A DNA stretch of 55,282 nt from Photobacterium sp. JCM 19050 (lineage in GTDB: Bacteria > Pseudomonadota > Gammaproteobacteria > Enterobacterales > Vibrionaceae). Shown piece by piece: positions 9,382 through 20,675 of the stretch (the stretch's first letter is position 1; each line of letters begins with the position of its first letter). The notes beneath the pieces are model-generated. The model did no database searches, was not told where the DNA came from, and worked only from the letters and a program-made list of their open reading frames with translations. The DNA lies in the NCBI GenBank assembly GCA_001310455.1, contig BAXG01000039.1:1-55282 (forward strand), written 5' to 3'. The translations under genes and the position numbers were made by a program.

Positions 9382-10638
9382 TCAGAACTGGTGGTCAGCG
9401 GTATCCGGGTTAAGGTTGCTTACCCCAATGATTTTTGCCGCTTCTTCAATGCCTTTTGTCTGGGCAACCAGCGAGAAGATGGTGTCATTCACCAGCGCGT
9501 TACCAGCGGCATTGTCAGACGCAATCAACTGGTCAAAATGCGCGTTTTTCTTCTCTGCGGACTCAACCAATTTGTAAACCTGAGCACGGGTCTGATCGAA
9601 CTGTTTCATGATCGAATCCGCCGCTTTGGCATCTTTGCTTTTCACCAGATCATAGACCGATGCACCCTTGAACTTGCTGCCGTCTGTGCGTGTGTATGTG
9701 CCGGTAAAGACGTTGTAGATTCCCTGTTCATTGTAGAAATGGGAGTTGTGAGTATTGTCTGAGAAACAGTCATGCTCATCTTCGGTTGAGTTGGCTTCCA
9801 ACGCGACTTTCATGCGCTCACCAGCCAGTTCACCCAGCGACAGTGACCCCATGCCAAACAGGATTTTACGCAGGCCCTGCTCTGCTGATTCACCAGTCAA
9901 TTCAGCACGATAATTGTCTTTGTTGCCGGCAGCCCACTGCCCTTTCATCCAAGCGAGATCAGCCACCAAAAGGTCTGCTGCGGCTTTCAGGTATTCGCCA
10001 CGGCGCTCGCAGTTACCATTGGTACAGCCGTCTCCAACAACAAAATCGGTATAAGGACGTTCACCGGCACCGGCATTGGTACCGTTCAGATCCTGCCCCC
10101 AAAGCAAAAACTCAATCGCATGGTAGCCGGTTGCAACATTGGCTTCAGAGCCACCAAGCTCATTCAGATCAGCCAGCAAATCAGCAGTCAACGTTGACAC
10201 ATCAATACTTTCAGCGCCAATTTGAATGGATTTATTGGCGACAATATTGGCATTAGCGCCTTCATTCCCCAGCTCATATTGGTAATCGCTGGCAACGTAA
10301 TCGATCATGCCTTCGTCCAGGGGCCAGGCATTCAACTGTCCTTCCCAGTCATCCACAATGCCGTTACCAAAACGGAAAACCTCTGACTGTTGATAAGGGA
10401 CTCGTGAAGCCAGCCAGGCTTGTTTTGCATTCTCAAGAGACTGTGATGAAGGGTTGGCGAGAAATGCATCCAGCGCCTTTTCAAGACTGACGGCTGTCGT
10501 GTAGGCATCGCTGTATACGTTGTATGCAAGATCGGCATAATTGCTTACGACGTCTTCCGGATTAGCAGCAAAAGCTGAAACAGGCAAAGTGGTGAGCGCA
10601 AGCGCAACGAGGTTGCGTTTTACGGGATGGTTGAACAT
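9382..10638 (-). CDS. irpA: Imelysin family periplasmic protein (IrpA/IcmP-like)
   Basis: An intact 418-aa imelysin (peptidase M75 family) with a signal peptide ending SAFA-A at about residue 24. The family GxHxxE signature is GYHAIE at 171-176, in a region rich in helices. It is first in an operon with the DUF1111 di-haem protein, a second imelysin-like lipoprotein and DUF1513, the arrangement described as iron-regulated in Vibrio and Pseudomonas. A strong Fur-box match lies 38 bases upstream. The M75 name is historical: proteolytic activity is doubtful and an iron or haem related binding role is the usual inference. Confidence 0.88.
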   Translation of the reverse strand: MFNHPVKRNLVALALTTLPVSAFAANPEDVVSNYADLAYNVYSDAYTTAVSLEKALDAFLANPSSQSLENAKQAWLASRVPYQQSEVFRFGNGIVDDWEGQLNAWPLDEGMIDYVASDYQYELGNEGANANIVANKSIQIGAESIDVSTLTADLLADLNELGGSEANVATGYHAIEFLLWGQDLNGTNAGAGERPYTDFVVGDGCTNGNCERRGEYLKAAADLLVADLAWMKGQWAAGNKDNYRAELTGESAEQGLRKILFGMGSLSLGELAGERMKVALEANSTEDEHDCFSDNTHNSHFYNEQGIYNVFTGTYTRTDGSKFKGASVYDLVKSKDAKAADSIMKQFDQTRAQVYKLVESAEKKNAHFDQLIASDNAAGNALVNDTIFSLVAQTKGIEEAAKIIGVSNLNPDTADHQF

Positions 10639-10675
10639 GGTAACTTCCTTGATAGTGACTATTGTTAACTCAAAC

Positions 10676-10694
10676 GATAATCGTTGTTATTATC
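10676..10694 (-). promoter_or_regulatory. Fur box upstream of irpA
   Basis: GATAATCGTTGTTATTATC compared with the consensus GATAATGATAATCATTATC has most positions conserved and intact GATAAT / ATTATC ends. Its position 38-56 bases before the irpA start suggests promoter occlusion by Fe-Fur and induction in iron limitation. Confidence 0.75.
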
Positions 10695-10860
10695 ACTACT
10701 ATATAGATTTACTGTTTATGTTCAAGACATACCCTGAATCAATTTGAAACACCTGAGCGTTTTCGAACCTGCATAAGCGGCACAATTTTGCAACAAGCCC
10801 TTTGCACAGGGGCCTGCTCTGGTGTACCTTGCCGCAATAATGCATAAACCAAGGCAGGCA

Positions 10861-11349
10861 ATGGAAAAACATGAAGAAGTGCTGGTCGCACTCCGGCAAA
10901 TTATGCGCGCCATCGACCTTCATTCTCGCAAACTCAACAAAACGTCCGGATTGACCGGCCCTCAGCTTGTTATCATGCGGGCCATGCGCGAACTCGGCCA
11001 GGTCACCATCCGGCATCTTGCCGCTGAAACCAACATGAGTCAGGCCACAGCCACCACCATTCTTGATCGCCTTGAAAAGCGCGGATTGATCGTTCGCCAA
11101 AGAAGCAATGTGGATAAGCGGAAAGTTCACCCGCACCTGACCGAAGAAGGCGAAGCGCTGCTTGCCAACGCTCCCCGTCCGCTTCAGGACAGCTTTATAA
11201 ACCGCTTTCAGGAATTGGAAGAGTGGGAGCAGTCGCTGTTGTTGTCTTCCGTACAGCGTATCTCTTCGATGATGAATGCAGATAATCTGGATGTAGCTCC
11301 ACTGCTGGAAATGCAGAGCCTTACACACCATCCGGAAGAAAAGGCGTAA
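10861..11349 (+). CDS. MarR family transcriptional regulator
   Basis: A 162-aa MarR-type dimeric winged-helix repressor. The HTH lies at about residues 50-90 (VTIRHLAAETNMSQATATTI) and the wing contains the diagnostic DKR (NVDKRKVHPHLTEEG). The frame is open to 10822, but ATG 10861 follows AAGGCAGG and gives the usual N-terminus MEKHEEVLVALRQIMRAID. The beginning (helix with IDLHSRKLNKTSGLTGPQL) resembles CosR/EctR-type MarR proteins that control compatible-solute genes, but no such genes are nearby. It is divergent from irpA and convergent with the aldo/keto reductase gene. The regulatory target is unknown. Confidence 0.85.
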   Translation: MEKHEEVLVALRQIMRAIDLHSRKLNKTSGLTGPQLVIMRAMRELGQVTIRHLAAETNMSQATATTILDRLEKRGLIVRQRSNVDKRKVHPHLTEEGEALLANAPRPLQDSFINRFQELEEWEQSLLLSSVQRISSMMNADNLDVAPLLEMQSLTHHPEEKA

Positions 11350-11370
11350 GCCTTTGAATTCACCCTATTA

Positions 11371-11397
11371 AAAAACCGGCATAAAAGCCGGTTTTTT
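11371..11397. terminator. Bidirectional rho-independent terminator
   Basis: AAAAACCGGC-ataaaa-GCCGGTTTTTT lies between the convergent MarR and aldo/keto reductase genes and has a U-tract in both directions. Confidence 0.9.
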
Positions 11398-11420
11398 CAT
11401 GTCACTTCAGCCGATGAGAC

Positions 11421-12331
11421 TTAAGGCACACCATGTCCTTTAGAAGCGACCCAAACGCGATACCATTGCTCGCGGGTCAGTGCCAGCGACATCGCTTCCA
11501 CCACAGATTTCACGCGTTCAATTTTACCAGAGCCCACAATCGGCAGTGCACCGCACGGCAGCATGTTCACCCAGGCATACACAACCTGATCGATAGAAAC
11601 CCCGCCAAGCTCTTCGGCCAACTCCTCTAGCACTGCTTTCACCCGCTGCACCTGCTCTGACTCTTCAGTAAACAGGCGCCCGCCGGCAAGGCATGACCAA
11701 GCCATTGGGCGGATTCGCTTCATCTGCAATTGATCCAGCGAGCCGTCTTCTGTCACTGAGAAATTCAGAGGGTTAATTTCCACTTGGTTGGTTACCAGTC
11801 CGTCAGCGACACGGGATTCAAGCAGAGCAAACTGTGAAGGCGTAAAGTTCGACACACCGAAATGCGTGACTTTACCGGCTTGCTTAAGCGTCGCGAACGC
11901 TTCTGCCACCTCATCCGCATCCATCAGAAAGTCCGGACGGTGAATCAGCAGCACGTCGATATTTTCAACACCCAGGCGGCTCAGGGAATTATCAACGGAT
12001 GCCAGGATATGAGCCTTGCTGGTGTCATAGTGGTTAATCTTCCTGTCCGGATCGCCACAGGTCAGCTTGATATCGCACTTGGTGACAATCTCAATTTTAT
12101 CCCGAAGTGATGGCTCGAGTTTCAACCCTTCACCAAACAAGGTTTCGCAACTGTAACCGCCATAGATATCGGCATGATCGACGGTCGTGATACCCAGTTC
12201 GATATGCTGCTTGAGGAAATCAAGCGTTGTGAAGGATTCATCCCCCACTCCGCCATACGCCAGTAACCCTGGACCAGACGGGAAAAATCCGGTCCGCCGG
12301 GAGAGAGTGTTACACGTTCAATTGAAGACAT
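11421..12331 (-). CDS. Aldo/keto reductase (YdhF-like), one frameshift
   Basis: NADPH-dependent aldo/keto reductase of the YdhF type, about 303 aa. Visible family features are the catalytic-region motif TTVDHADIYGGY (Asp and Tyr), the lysine in IVTKCD, LLIHRPD (active-site His) and the coenzyme-phosphate region near GSGKIERV. The start ATG 12331 is preceded by AAAGGA. The frame breaks near 12250: the upstream frame reads GYWRMAEWG and the rest continues DESFTTLDFLKQH, restored by a sixth G in the GGGGG run. It follows the alpha/beta hydrolase gene by 46 bases, probably as an operon. The substrate is unknown. Confidence 0.88.
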
Positions 12332-12377
12332 ATTTAACATCCTTTGACTATCAGCCATCCTCGAAGGATGGCACTCA

Positions 12378-13192
12378 TCACGCATACACCCGGGCAAAGA
12401 AAGTTGTCAGGGCTTGAATTACAAATTCCGAATTTTCGAGGTTGCTGATATGTCCGGCTCCGGGCACAACCTGGAGTTCGCTTCCGGTAATTGCATCATT
12501 CATCAGGTACGATTCAAAGACCGGCCGGGGTTTGTCTTCCGCGCCCACCAATATCAAGGTTGGCAGCGCCAGTTTTTCTACATCATCAAATGCATCACGG
12601 CGGTTAAAAACCAGCTTACCCATTTCCACGACATCCAGCGCGTTCTGACCACTCAACCTGGCCAATTTTTCGCGGAATACAGCAACTAATGCCGGCGCGG
12701 TTTCTTGGGCGTCGGAACTGAAGAAAAGCGGAACAACGGCCTCCAAAACTGGCTCTGGCAAACATTCAGCCTTGGAAATCGCATCAAACATACCAAAGTA
12801 TTTCTTGTGCAAGACTTCCGGTTCAAGTCCGATAAACGTATCCATCAGCACAAGAGATGTCACACGCTGCAGCGCTTTGAGCGCGACTTCTGTACCCCAC
12901 ATTCCCCCGACGGAAAGCCCGACGACAGAAAACGTCTCCACGTCCAAGTGGTCCATCAAGGCCAGAATATCGCCGGCATAATCCACCAGTGACTGCGTGT
13001 CTTCCGGCAGCGCATCTGATTGGCCGTGCGCCCACAAGTCCGGCACGATACAGCGATAGTGACGCTTAACGCCTCAACTTGCGGTGCCCACATCTGGGCA
13101 TCCCATAAATAACTGTGGCCGAAAAGGAGGACCGGGCCGCTGCCCACATCCAGATAAGCCATTTGTCGGTTTTTATAATGAAAAACGGGCAT
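12378..13192 (-). CDS. Alpha/beta fold hydrolase, one frameshift
   Basis: A 271-aa alpha/beta hydrolase. ATG 13192 begins MPVFHYKNRQMAYLDVGSG. The oxyanion region (LLFGHSYLWD) and the nucleophile elbow GLSVGG are visible. The acid is probably in LVGAEDKPRP and the catalytic histidine in VPGAGHISNLE. The frame breaks near 13060, where VEALS continues as HYRCIVPDLWAHGQSD in another frame, repaired by one C (aagCCgtcac). It has no signal peptide. It is upstream of an aldo/keto reductase, suggesting detoxification or catabolism of a small ester or carbonyl; this is only inferred. Confidence 0.85.
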
Positions 13193-13211
13193 AGTGCTTC
13201 CCTCAAATGCC

Positions 13212-13237
13212 AAAAAGCCCCGAAAACACGGGGCTTT
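13212..13237 (-). terminator. Rho-independent terminator of the muk operon
   Basis: On the minus strand AAAGCCCCG-tgtttt-CGGGGCTTTTTGG follows the mukB stop (13249) closely. It also separates mukB from the alpha/beta hydrolase gene. Confidence 0.85.
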
Positions 13238-13248
13238 GAATTTACTGC

Positions 13249-16200
13249 TTAACTGGCTTCCTGAACAGGTTCTTCTGTCAGTGTTGCCACTTTAGGCTGG
13301 TTGGCAAACCCACGCAGACCGACCACATGTACATGTTCACGGTCATTGAAGATCTTACGCACCAGCTTATAGGTTGTGCCCTGCTCAGGCTGATATTTTC
13401 TGGCGCAGCGATAAGAAGCTGCATATCCAGTCGGTCACAGAGTTCAAACAGCGTCGCAATGGACTTGGCATCCAGACGCGCTGCCTCATCGAGGAACAGC
13501 AGTCGACATGGCACCACATCCTTACCGCGCAGCCGGCGGGATTCTTCTTCCCAGCTCTGCACCACCATCAGCAGGATAGCCTGACCGGTACCGATGGCCT
13601 CACCGGTTGACAGCGCACCGGACTCCGCCTGGAGCCAACCATCTGTACCACGGTTAACTTCGATACCCAGCTCCAGATAGTTGCGGTAGTCGAGCAGCTC
13701 TTCACCAAACACTTGAGGCGTGCGCTGGCCGATATCAATATGCGGGTTAAGGCGTTGGAACAGCTTGGCCATCGCTTCTGAGAACGACAGGCGGTTGTTA
13801 CCGAACAAATCCTGGTGCATGTGTGCATTTTCAGCCAGACCAGCAAGTAACTGGGCGTGGCTTTCACGAACGTTAACACGCAGGCGTACACCGGCAACCT
13901 GACCAAAGTTGATGTTCTGCAGACCCTGGTTGAGCAGTCGAATACGGTTCTGCTCACGCTGGATGGTCTTGCGGATAATGTTCGCCACTGACTCCGAACT
14001 GATTGCCAGTTGTTTCTCACGAGCTGTCAGCTCTTCGGTCAGACGGGCCAGTTCGACTTCCATCTCTTCGATGGCTTCGATTGGATCGTCAGTACGGATA
14101 ATGTCCTGGCGGATACGCTGGCGAAGGTGCTGGTAAACAGCGATGTAGAACAGTACCTTGCGTTCAGGGTGTGCATTGTCTTCTGACTGGCGGAGCGCAT
14201 CACGCAGGTCTTCATTATCGGCAACCGCAAGACGCAACGCACCCAGAGATTTGTCCGACAGCGAACGCAATTCCTGAGCCGACATATAGGCCATTTCGCG
14301 GCGGTTCAGCTGCTTCTCAACTCCGGCATCACGAGCAAGTTTAAGCACCTGACACCAACCGGCTTTGGCATTGACTACGAACTTACGCAGTTCCACATAG
14401 TCTTTGCCGACTTTCCTGACCTGCTTGAGAGCACCTTTCAGCTCCAGCTCAAGAGACGTCAGCGACTTGGCCAGTTCGCTGATTCGGGCACGAACCTGCA
14501 TCAGTTGGTTGTGAAGGTCTTCACGGCGCTGGCGGGCACGTTCTTCCGCATCAGCATCCGCCCGGACACCGAAGTCGGCCAACTCACGGCGGAATTCAGC
14601 CAGAGTTTCCTGTTTCGCCTGATGTGAACTCCTCAGGGAGGCAAGAACCTGGTTGTATTGGTTAACCTGACCTTGCAATTGCTTCAGCGAATCACGCTTC
14701 GAGCACGGTTGCGTTCTGCTTCTGCCAGTTTGGTTTTCAGTTGCTCATTCAGTTCCGAGCTCTTGCTCAGCAAGGCAACCGCATCAGCGTAACCAAAGTG
14801 GTGACGACGCTCAGCCAGATCGGCAACGGCAAACAATACACGCTTGTGTGCTTGCAGGGCTTCATCCGCTTCCTGATAAGCCGCTTGCATTACTTCAAAC
14901 TGTTCCGGGTCAGCATCAAGGTGAGAAACCAGTGTCTCCAGTTCAGCCAGCGCTTTGCCGTGCTGGTTCATGAAGAAACGAGCTTCATCCAGTACATTGA
15001 GCTGTGCTTCCACTTCTTCAAAGCGGGCTTCCAGCGTTTCATCTTCCAGCGTACCCACCACCGGAGACAGTTTACCCAGCAGGGCAATGGCTTCTTTCGC
15101 GGCAGTGAAACGGCTTCGGATCTGGTTTTCCTGATCCTGGCTGTCGGTGAGAGCGCGATTAATCTGGTTACGCTCTTCACGGGCTACTTTCAGCGCCTGC
15201 TCCGGATCTGCATCAAACGCCACAGACAGGTGGTTTGCCACAAAGTGGTTAAAGCTGTGATAGAGGCGCTGAAGTTTTTGTGAATCGAATGCCGCTTTGG
15301 CATGGCCTTCAACCACGTCTTCACGCTCATCACGCAACAACTCCAATCGGTGTTCACGGGCAGCACGGCCAAACAACGGCACTTTAGGGAAGCGGGAGTA
15401 ACGAAGCTGTCTGTCATTCAGGTGAACACAAACCGCCCCTTCCAGCTCTTCCACATCGAACACACTGTCATCGAAACCGTCAGCTTCACCTTCGATGATA
15501 TAAAGGTCATCCGGACAGTCATCCAGGTTAACCAGTTTTTCTTTTACACCACGCAGGTCAGGCACCACGATAGCGTGACGCGCCGGGCCGTAAAGGGCAC
15601 TGAAATAAGGCGCATCATCGAGCGTGATATCGTCATAGATCTCTGACAGCAGTGTACCGCCAAGGGTATCGGCCAGTGACTGGAGACGTGCATCATTGCT
15701 GCCGCCCGGCTGTGCCAGACGTTCGATCTCTTTTTCCAGCTTTTCTTTACGACTTGCCAGTTGGTCGCGGGAGTTGGATGCTTCACGCTCTTTATCCAGC
15801 GTTTCCTGCATCGCTTCCATCACTGCCTGGCTGTCAGCCATGGCCCGGCCGCTCTGTTCCACAAGCTTTTCAAGGGCATCGTTAGCTGCAATCCATCCCG
15901 GGGCACGGGCTTCAAGCTCGCGGATCTTGCCTTCTACCACAGAAGATTTCTGTTTGAGGTCGCGGCCATTTTCATGATGATGTTCAAGCGTCATCTGGCT
16001 TTGTTCAAGGGTTTCCTCAAGGCGGGCCTGTTCCTGCTCCAGCGACATTTCGTCACGAACAGCCACGTTGAATTTCTTCAGGTAACTTTCAGAAAACTCA
16101 CGGGCCTGACGCAGTTGGCGAACACCACGTTCAAGGTCACGGAACTGGGCGCGCATTTGCTCACCGCGCTCAACAAGTTGTGCCTTGCTGCGGCCTTCAG

Positions 16201-17707
16201 TCAGAATTTCACGGGCTTTTGCGGCCAAGTCCGTACGAGCCACTGTGCCGGCAATCTGTTCTACAAGGACAAGGCCTCGGTCAAACTGTTTGGCAGCCGC
16301 TGACACCATGTCTACCTTGTGCTTAAGCGCAAGAAGGGTGTTGGTCAGCGTCTCTTCATCCGCTTTCAGCGTGGTCAGGGCGTCGTGTGCATTTTCAGCA
16401 GACAGCGCTTCATTACCGGACACTTCCTGGGCTTTTTCCAGTGCAGTCACCGCTTGCTGGTACTGGAGAGCTCGGGTTTGTTGGATATCCAGTGCCTGCT
16501 GGTAGTCAGCCAACTGGGTTTTCAGGCTGTCAACTTCATCTTCGCTCAGCAGCGACTGCTCCTCAGCCATCGCCAGTTGTTCAGCCGCCTCTTCCACCAC
16601 CATGATTTGTTCTTCAAGGCGGATATTCAGCTCTTCAAGATCTTCCTCATAGCGAGTGATCTTTTCCTGCTGACGCAGCGCAGTCTGCACCAGTTGCAGG
16701 TGGTCGGATGCTGCCTGAGTATCCTGTTCCAGCATGGAATGCTGATCATCCAGCGCTTCTTTTTCTTCGCTCAGGCGAAGGATGGTGTCCTGGGAGGTTG
16801 AAATCTGGGTGCGGGTCGCCATGAGTTCGCCACGCAGCTTGAGAGTTTGCTCAAGCTTCTGGCGACGGTCATTGGCATGGCGCATGTAATCCGACGCTAC
16901 ATAGTTTGTGGCTTCAGTAATCAGGTGCTTGAACAGGTCCCGGTCACGCTGGGTTACCTTGATGGCATCCAAAGTTGCGCGGTTTTCACGCAGCGCTGAT
17001 TCCATGTCCTGGAAGGCTTTCTTTACCCCGCCGTTTTGCGGCAACAGGTAATCTCGCAGTGATTTGGTAATTGCACTGGAAATACCACCGTAAAGCGATG
17101 CTTCAATCAGGCGATAGAATTTGCCGCGATCGGCCGGTGTACGCAGTTTCTTCGGCAAGACACCAAATTCAAACATCTGCGCATGGTAGTCAGTCACAGA
17201 GTTGAAGGCTTTGAAATGCGCGCCTTCGTACTTGCTGACTACTTCTTTAAGCTCGGTAACCTGACGGACACGAGCCTGGCTGTCGGAAATGGTTTCGACC
17301 AGCACTTCTGTCGGTTTGACTGCCGCAGGAAGACCCTGAATCAGGAAGGGCTTGATGTCCACTTTCTTGTCACGGCCGGCAACTTGTTGGAGCTTAACGC
17401 CAAACATGACGCGTTGCTTACGGGAATTCACGACATCCAGTACGGCGTAACAGGTACCCGGGCGCAACTTGCCGTGCAAGCCTTTGTCTCGGGAGGAATT
17501 TGACGAGCCGGCTTCCGTGGTATTTCGGAAGTGCAGCAGCGTCTGGTCCGGTATCAGGGAGGTGATAAATGCCGCCATGGTGGTGGACTTACCGGCACCG
17601 TTGCCGCCGGAAAGCGTTGTCACCAAGGCATCAATATCAAAGGTGCGGGCAAAAAAGCCGTTCCAGTTCACCATGGTGAGAGACTGGTACTTACCGCGTT
17701 GGATCAT
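13249..17707 (-). CDS. mukB: Chromosome partition protein MukB, two frameshifts
   Basis: SMC-like ATPase subunit of the MukBEF condensin. The N-terminal head has Walker [12 protein letters not shown] (about 33-43). Long coiled coils surround a central hinge. The C-terminal head has the ABC signature [11 protein letters not shown] and Walker [13 protein letters not shown]. Two breaks interrupt it. Near 14690 NRARS is followed, in another frame, by [17 protein letters not shown]. Near 13389 APENIS continues as [12 protein letters not shown] once one C is restored; the true C-terminus, ending VQEAS at 13249, then becomes readable. With one base added at each site the protein is 1486 aa, identical in length to E. 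coli MukB. Its ATG overlaps the mukE stop (TAATG). The breaks are almost certainly sequence errors. Confidence 0.95.
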
Positions 17708-18423
17708 TATTCTTCCTCCCCGCCAAGGGTGGCATCAGGTTCATCGTCGCTTTCAAAACCTAGGCTGGTCTGATTGTGTTCCTGGTTGTGGATCACGGCT
17801 TCACCGTCCCGGATCAGGCGAAGCTGCGCTTCACGGATGTCTTCGTCAGTGCGGACTTCAGCACCAAAGCGGAATGTCGCCTCACTGACACGGAACTTAC
17901 CGGCATCACCCACAGGCACAATCATACCCAGACGGCGCAATCGGCGAAGTGAGGTTTTCACTTTGTCGAACAGTTTCTCGCGGTCGAGGTCAGAGCCTGT
18001 GGCGCGGTTGGTTACCAGCTTCATCAGCTTTTTCTCATCCGCCAGGGAAACCAGTTCGTCAAACAGCTCTTTTGGTGTGAAGATACCTTCCTGCGCCAGA
18101 CGCTCCGGGCTCAGGAATAGGAAACACAACACCTTGCCCACCAGCATGTCCATTTCAGACAGGACGCTCCGGCCAATCAGGCTGGTTGAACGTGGACGGA
18201 GGTAGAAAAAGTTCTCCGGTGCCCGGACCAGCTCACAGTTATAACGCTGGTAAAACAGCGACAGCTCGTTTTCAAAATCAAGCAGGAATGCATGGTTGTC
18301 CATGTCTTCGCTGGCAATATGGCGGCCAGCACGCAGCGCACTATCAAGTACCGGGAACAGCGGGTTGGCAATTGCCTGCGCCAGCTTTTCCGGCATAAAT
18401 TCTTCAATATTTGTTGATGACAT
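17707..18423 (-). CDS. mukE: Chromosome partition protein MukE
   Basis: Winged-helix kite subunit of the MukBEF condensin that bridges MukF and the MukB heads. The product is 238 aa (E. coli 234), beginning [21 protein letters not shown]. The ORF is open to 18504, but the upstream part lies inside mukF and the family start is ATG 18423. It overlaps mukF by 20 bases and mukB by one base (TAATG), typical of tightly coupled subunit genes. Conserved segments include the NHAFLLDFE region, [19 protein letters not shown] and LRRLRRLGM. An acidic tail ends the protein. Intact. Confidence 0.96.
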   Translation of the reverse strand: MSSTNIEEFMPEKLAQAIANPLFPVLDSALRAGRHIASEDMDNHAFLLDFENELSLFYQRYNCELVRAPENFFYLRPRSTSLIGRSVLSEMDMLVGKVLCFLFLSPERLAQEGIFTPKELFDELVSLADEKKLMKLVTNRATGSDLDREKLFDKVKTSLRRLRRLGMIVPVGDAGKFRVSEATFRFGAEVRTDEDIREAQLRLIRDGEAVIHNQEHNQTSLGFESDDEPDATLGGEEE

Positions 18424-19726
18424 TTGCTTGTACCTTGGCCCCATATTCGTTGATTTCCTGCCAATCCGGCTGAATTGCTCCGAAGTCTGATTCGGAGTAT
18501 CCAAGGCGGACAGCCTGGTTGATTACCAGGCGGGCAAGATCAAAGTGTCGGGCGTGTGGATATTGTGCGAGGTAGTTTTTCAGCACGCGTCCCAGATCAA
18601 TCGGCTCTCCGGTTTGACGATGATGTTTGAGCATCTCCGCAATTTGTTCGGAAAGCATGTCTGACACCACGGTCAGCTCTTCGAATTCGGTTTCAACCGG
18701 CACATGTCCGGTCACTTCGTCGTCCCGCAGCACCAGCTCTTCGTCACGCATGTCGCGCAGACGTTCTGCATCGGCAAACGTCAGGAACCACGGTGCATCG
18801 AAGTAATCGGTGACGGACTGGCGCAGACGCTGGCTGAACGCACGGTTTTTATCCATATCAATCGCGGTACGGATAAATTTATGTACGTGGCGGTCATAAC
18901 CGATCCAAAGGTCAATCGCTTGCTGACCCCAGCTGATAATGCGGTCCAGTTTGTGCTGGAGGCTGTAAATCATGCCGTCGACAAAGTCGAGATCATCCCG
19001 GCCATACGTCAGTTCCTGGATATGCAGAAGCTGTGTCTGAAGCTGGTCACCGGCGGCCTGCAAAGTATCCTGCAGTTCACGGAGATTGGCAGACGTTTCA
19101 CTCAGCAAGTATTCACAGCTGGCAATGGCAGCCTGCCAGTCCTGGGTCAGGAGAGCGGCAATATCGGTTTTCACCTGTTGCTGCTGCTCATCCATCACAC
19201 GCTGGTTAAGATCAATTCGGTCAAAAATCTCGGCGACTGAAAATTTCAGAACGCCATAGACTTTTTTACGCCAGAAGTTTACGTCACCGCCTTCTGCAGC
19301 GGCCTTCAGCGCCTTGTCAATTTCATCTGCCACCATTGACAGCTGGATAGACAGTTTCAGCGAGGAGTACTCGCGTTGGCGGGCGTAGTAGTCAGTAATG
19401 GCCAGTGCCAGCGGGGTCAGACGGTAAATACTCACCCCTTCGGTCATTTCACTGGTAAAGCGGTTCAGCAAACGCTGGGCCACCAGATCATTGATAGCAT
19501 TGTTGGCACGAAAACCAATGGTTTCCGGAGACTGTTCAAAGGTTTCGCTGATAATACGAAACGCATCAACCAGGTCACTTTCACCCAGCTCTTCATCAAA
19601 CCGGTCACCGCTGAGGACGGAGATCGCAAGTAAAAAAGCCAGACGTTCCGCAGGGAGACTCAGCGAAAAATCATGCTGTTTCACCCAACCAACCAACTCG
19701 GGAACGGTCTGCTCTGTATTGTTCAT
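18404..19726 (-). CDS. mukF: Chromosome partition protein MukF (kleisin)
   Basis: Kleisin subunit of MukBEF: an N-terminal winged-helix dimerisation domain, helical middle and C-terminal winged helix that contacts the MukB head. The product is 440 aa, the same length as E. coli MukF, and intact. Recognisable segments include the N-terminus ([20 protein letters not shown]), [17 protein letters not shown] and [19 protein letters not shown]. It follows cmoM by 68 bases and overlaps mukE, so cmoM-mukF-mukE-mukB are probably one transcript, as in enterobacteria. Confidence 0.96.
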   Translation of the reverse strand: MNNTEQTVPELVGWVKQHDFSLSLPAERLAFLLAISVLSGDRFDEELGESDLVDAFRIISETFEQSPETIGFRANNAINDLVAQRLLNRFTSEMTEGVSIYRLTPLALAITDYYARQREYSSLKLSIQLSMVADEIDKALKAAAEGGDVNFWRKKVYGVLKFSVAEIFDRIDLNQRVMDEQQQQVKTDIAALLTQDWQAAIASCEYLLSETSANLRELQDTLQAAGDQLQTQLLHIQELTYGRDDLDFVDGMIYSLQHKLDRIISWGQQAIDLWIGYDRHVHKFIRTAIDMDKNRAFSQRLRQSVTDYFDAPWFLTFADAERLRDMRDEELVLRDDEVTGHVPVETEFEELTVVSDMLSEQIAEMLKHHRQTGEPIDLGRVLKNYLAQYPHARHFDLARLVINQAVRLGYSESDFGAIQPDWQEINEYGAKVQANVINKY

Positions 19727-19794
19727 CCGTTTTCCTTGTTGTTAATAATTATGATTTTGTTCATTTTGTTTCGCCGCGCAAAATCTCTACTGCT

Positions 19795-20559
19795 TCACTG
19801 CCCAGGTGTGAATGTACCGACCAGTGACAGATATGGCTCTTGCCTGCAAAGCTGAGACTCAAGCTCCAGAACCTGCTCAAAAGTGTACTCGCCTGTGCGG
19901 GTCTTTTGCATGTAGTCATGGAAAGTCCTGACACCGGTTTTACCTTTTATGCAAAAACCTGACTCCGCTATCCACTGGTACACATCATCTGGCAGCAGGC
20001 CTTTTTGCGGTTGCAGCTTAAATCGTTTCTTGTGGGGCATGCCGTTCATGACATGCTCAAGGTTTCCGCAAATCAGGTTCTTAAATACCAGTCCATGTTG
20101 GTTATAAAACATTATCGACGCGGCACCACCAGGACGGACGAAGTTCAGCAAAGATTGCAAAACCGGCTTCGGATCCGCCAACCATTCCATAACGGCGTGA
20201 AACAGCAGGATGTCTACCGGTTCTTCAACGTATTCACCCACATCCTGAGCGGCACAATGAACCAAGCGATATTGTTCCGTCAGACCATCGGCATCAATTT
20301 CTTTTTGCGCCAGGGCCAGCATTTCCGAGGAGATATCACAAAGCGTTACGCGATGACCGAGCTTCGCCATCTGACGCGAAAGCTGGCCCAAACCTCCACC
20401 GGCATCCAGAATATGCAACGGGCGTTCACTGGTTACCGTTTTCAGAATCTGTTCGATGTCTTCCCAGACAACACGCTGGCGGATATCTCCCTTCCCAGAG
20501 CCGTATATGTTTTTAACAAATTTGTGGGCGAGGTCGTCGAAATTTCTATCCCCAGTCAC
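19795..20559 (-). CDS. cmoM: tRNA 5-carboxymethoxyuridine methyltransferase CmoM (SmtA)
   Basis: SAM-dependent methyltransferase that converts cmo5U34 to its methyl ester (mcmo5U) in a subset of tRNAs. The product is 254 aa. SAM-binding motif I is LDAGGGLGQLS, then LCDISSEML (motif II), CAAQDV and FHAVMEWLADPKPVLQ, all family features. The start is GTG 20559, giving MTGDRNFDDLAHKF, which aligns with the usual N-terminus. First gene of the muk operon, divergent from elyC, as in E. coli (where it was called smtA). Intact. Confidence 0.93.
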   Translation of the reverse strand: MTGDRNFDDLAHKFVKNIYGSGKGDIRQRVVWEDIEQILKTVTSERPLHILDAGGGLGQLSRQMAKLGHRVTLCDISSEMLALAQKEIDADGLTEQYRLVHCAAQDVGEYVEEPVDILLFHAVMEWLADPKPVLQSLLNFVRPGGAASIMFYNQHGLVFKNLICGNLEHVMNGMPHKKRFKLQPQKGLLPDDVYQWIAESGFCIKGKTGVRTFHDYMQKTRTGEYTFEQVLELESQLCRQEPYLSLVGTFTPGQ

Positions 20560-20675
20560 GGTCGGTTTCGCTATGATGATGGTCTTGTGTGGTGTATTTT
20601 CTCATATGCGCGCACGTAATAAAGCCTTGTGCCGCAAAATACCCCTCGTTTGGTTAATATTCGGGCGACTTACGG

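Noticed and set aside
10699..11331. 210-aa minus-strand ORF
   Set aside because: It is antisense to the MarR gene, which has a clear family assignment and ribosome binding site.
14678..14700. Programmed frameshift in mukB
   Set aside because: No slippery heptamer with downstream structure is evident, MukB is known as one chain, and many unrelated genes in the window break in the same way.
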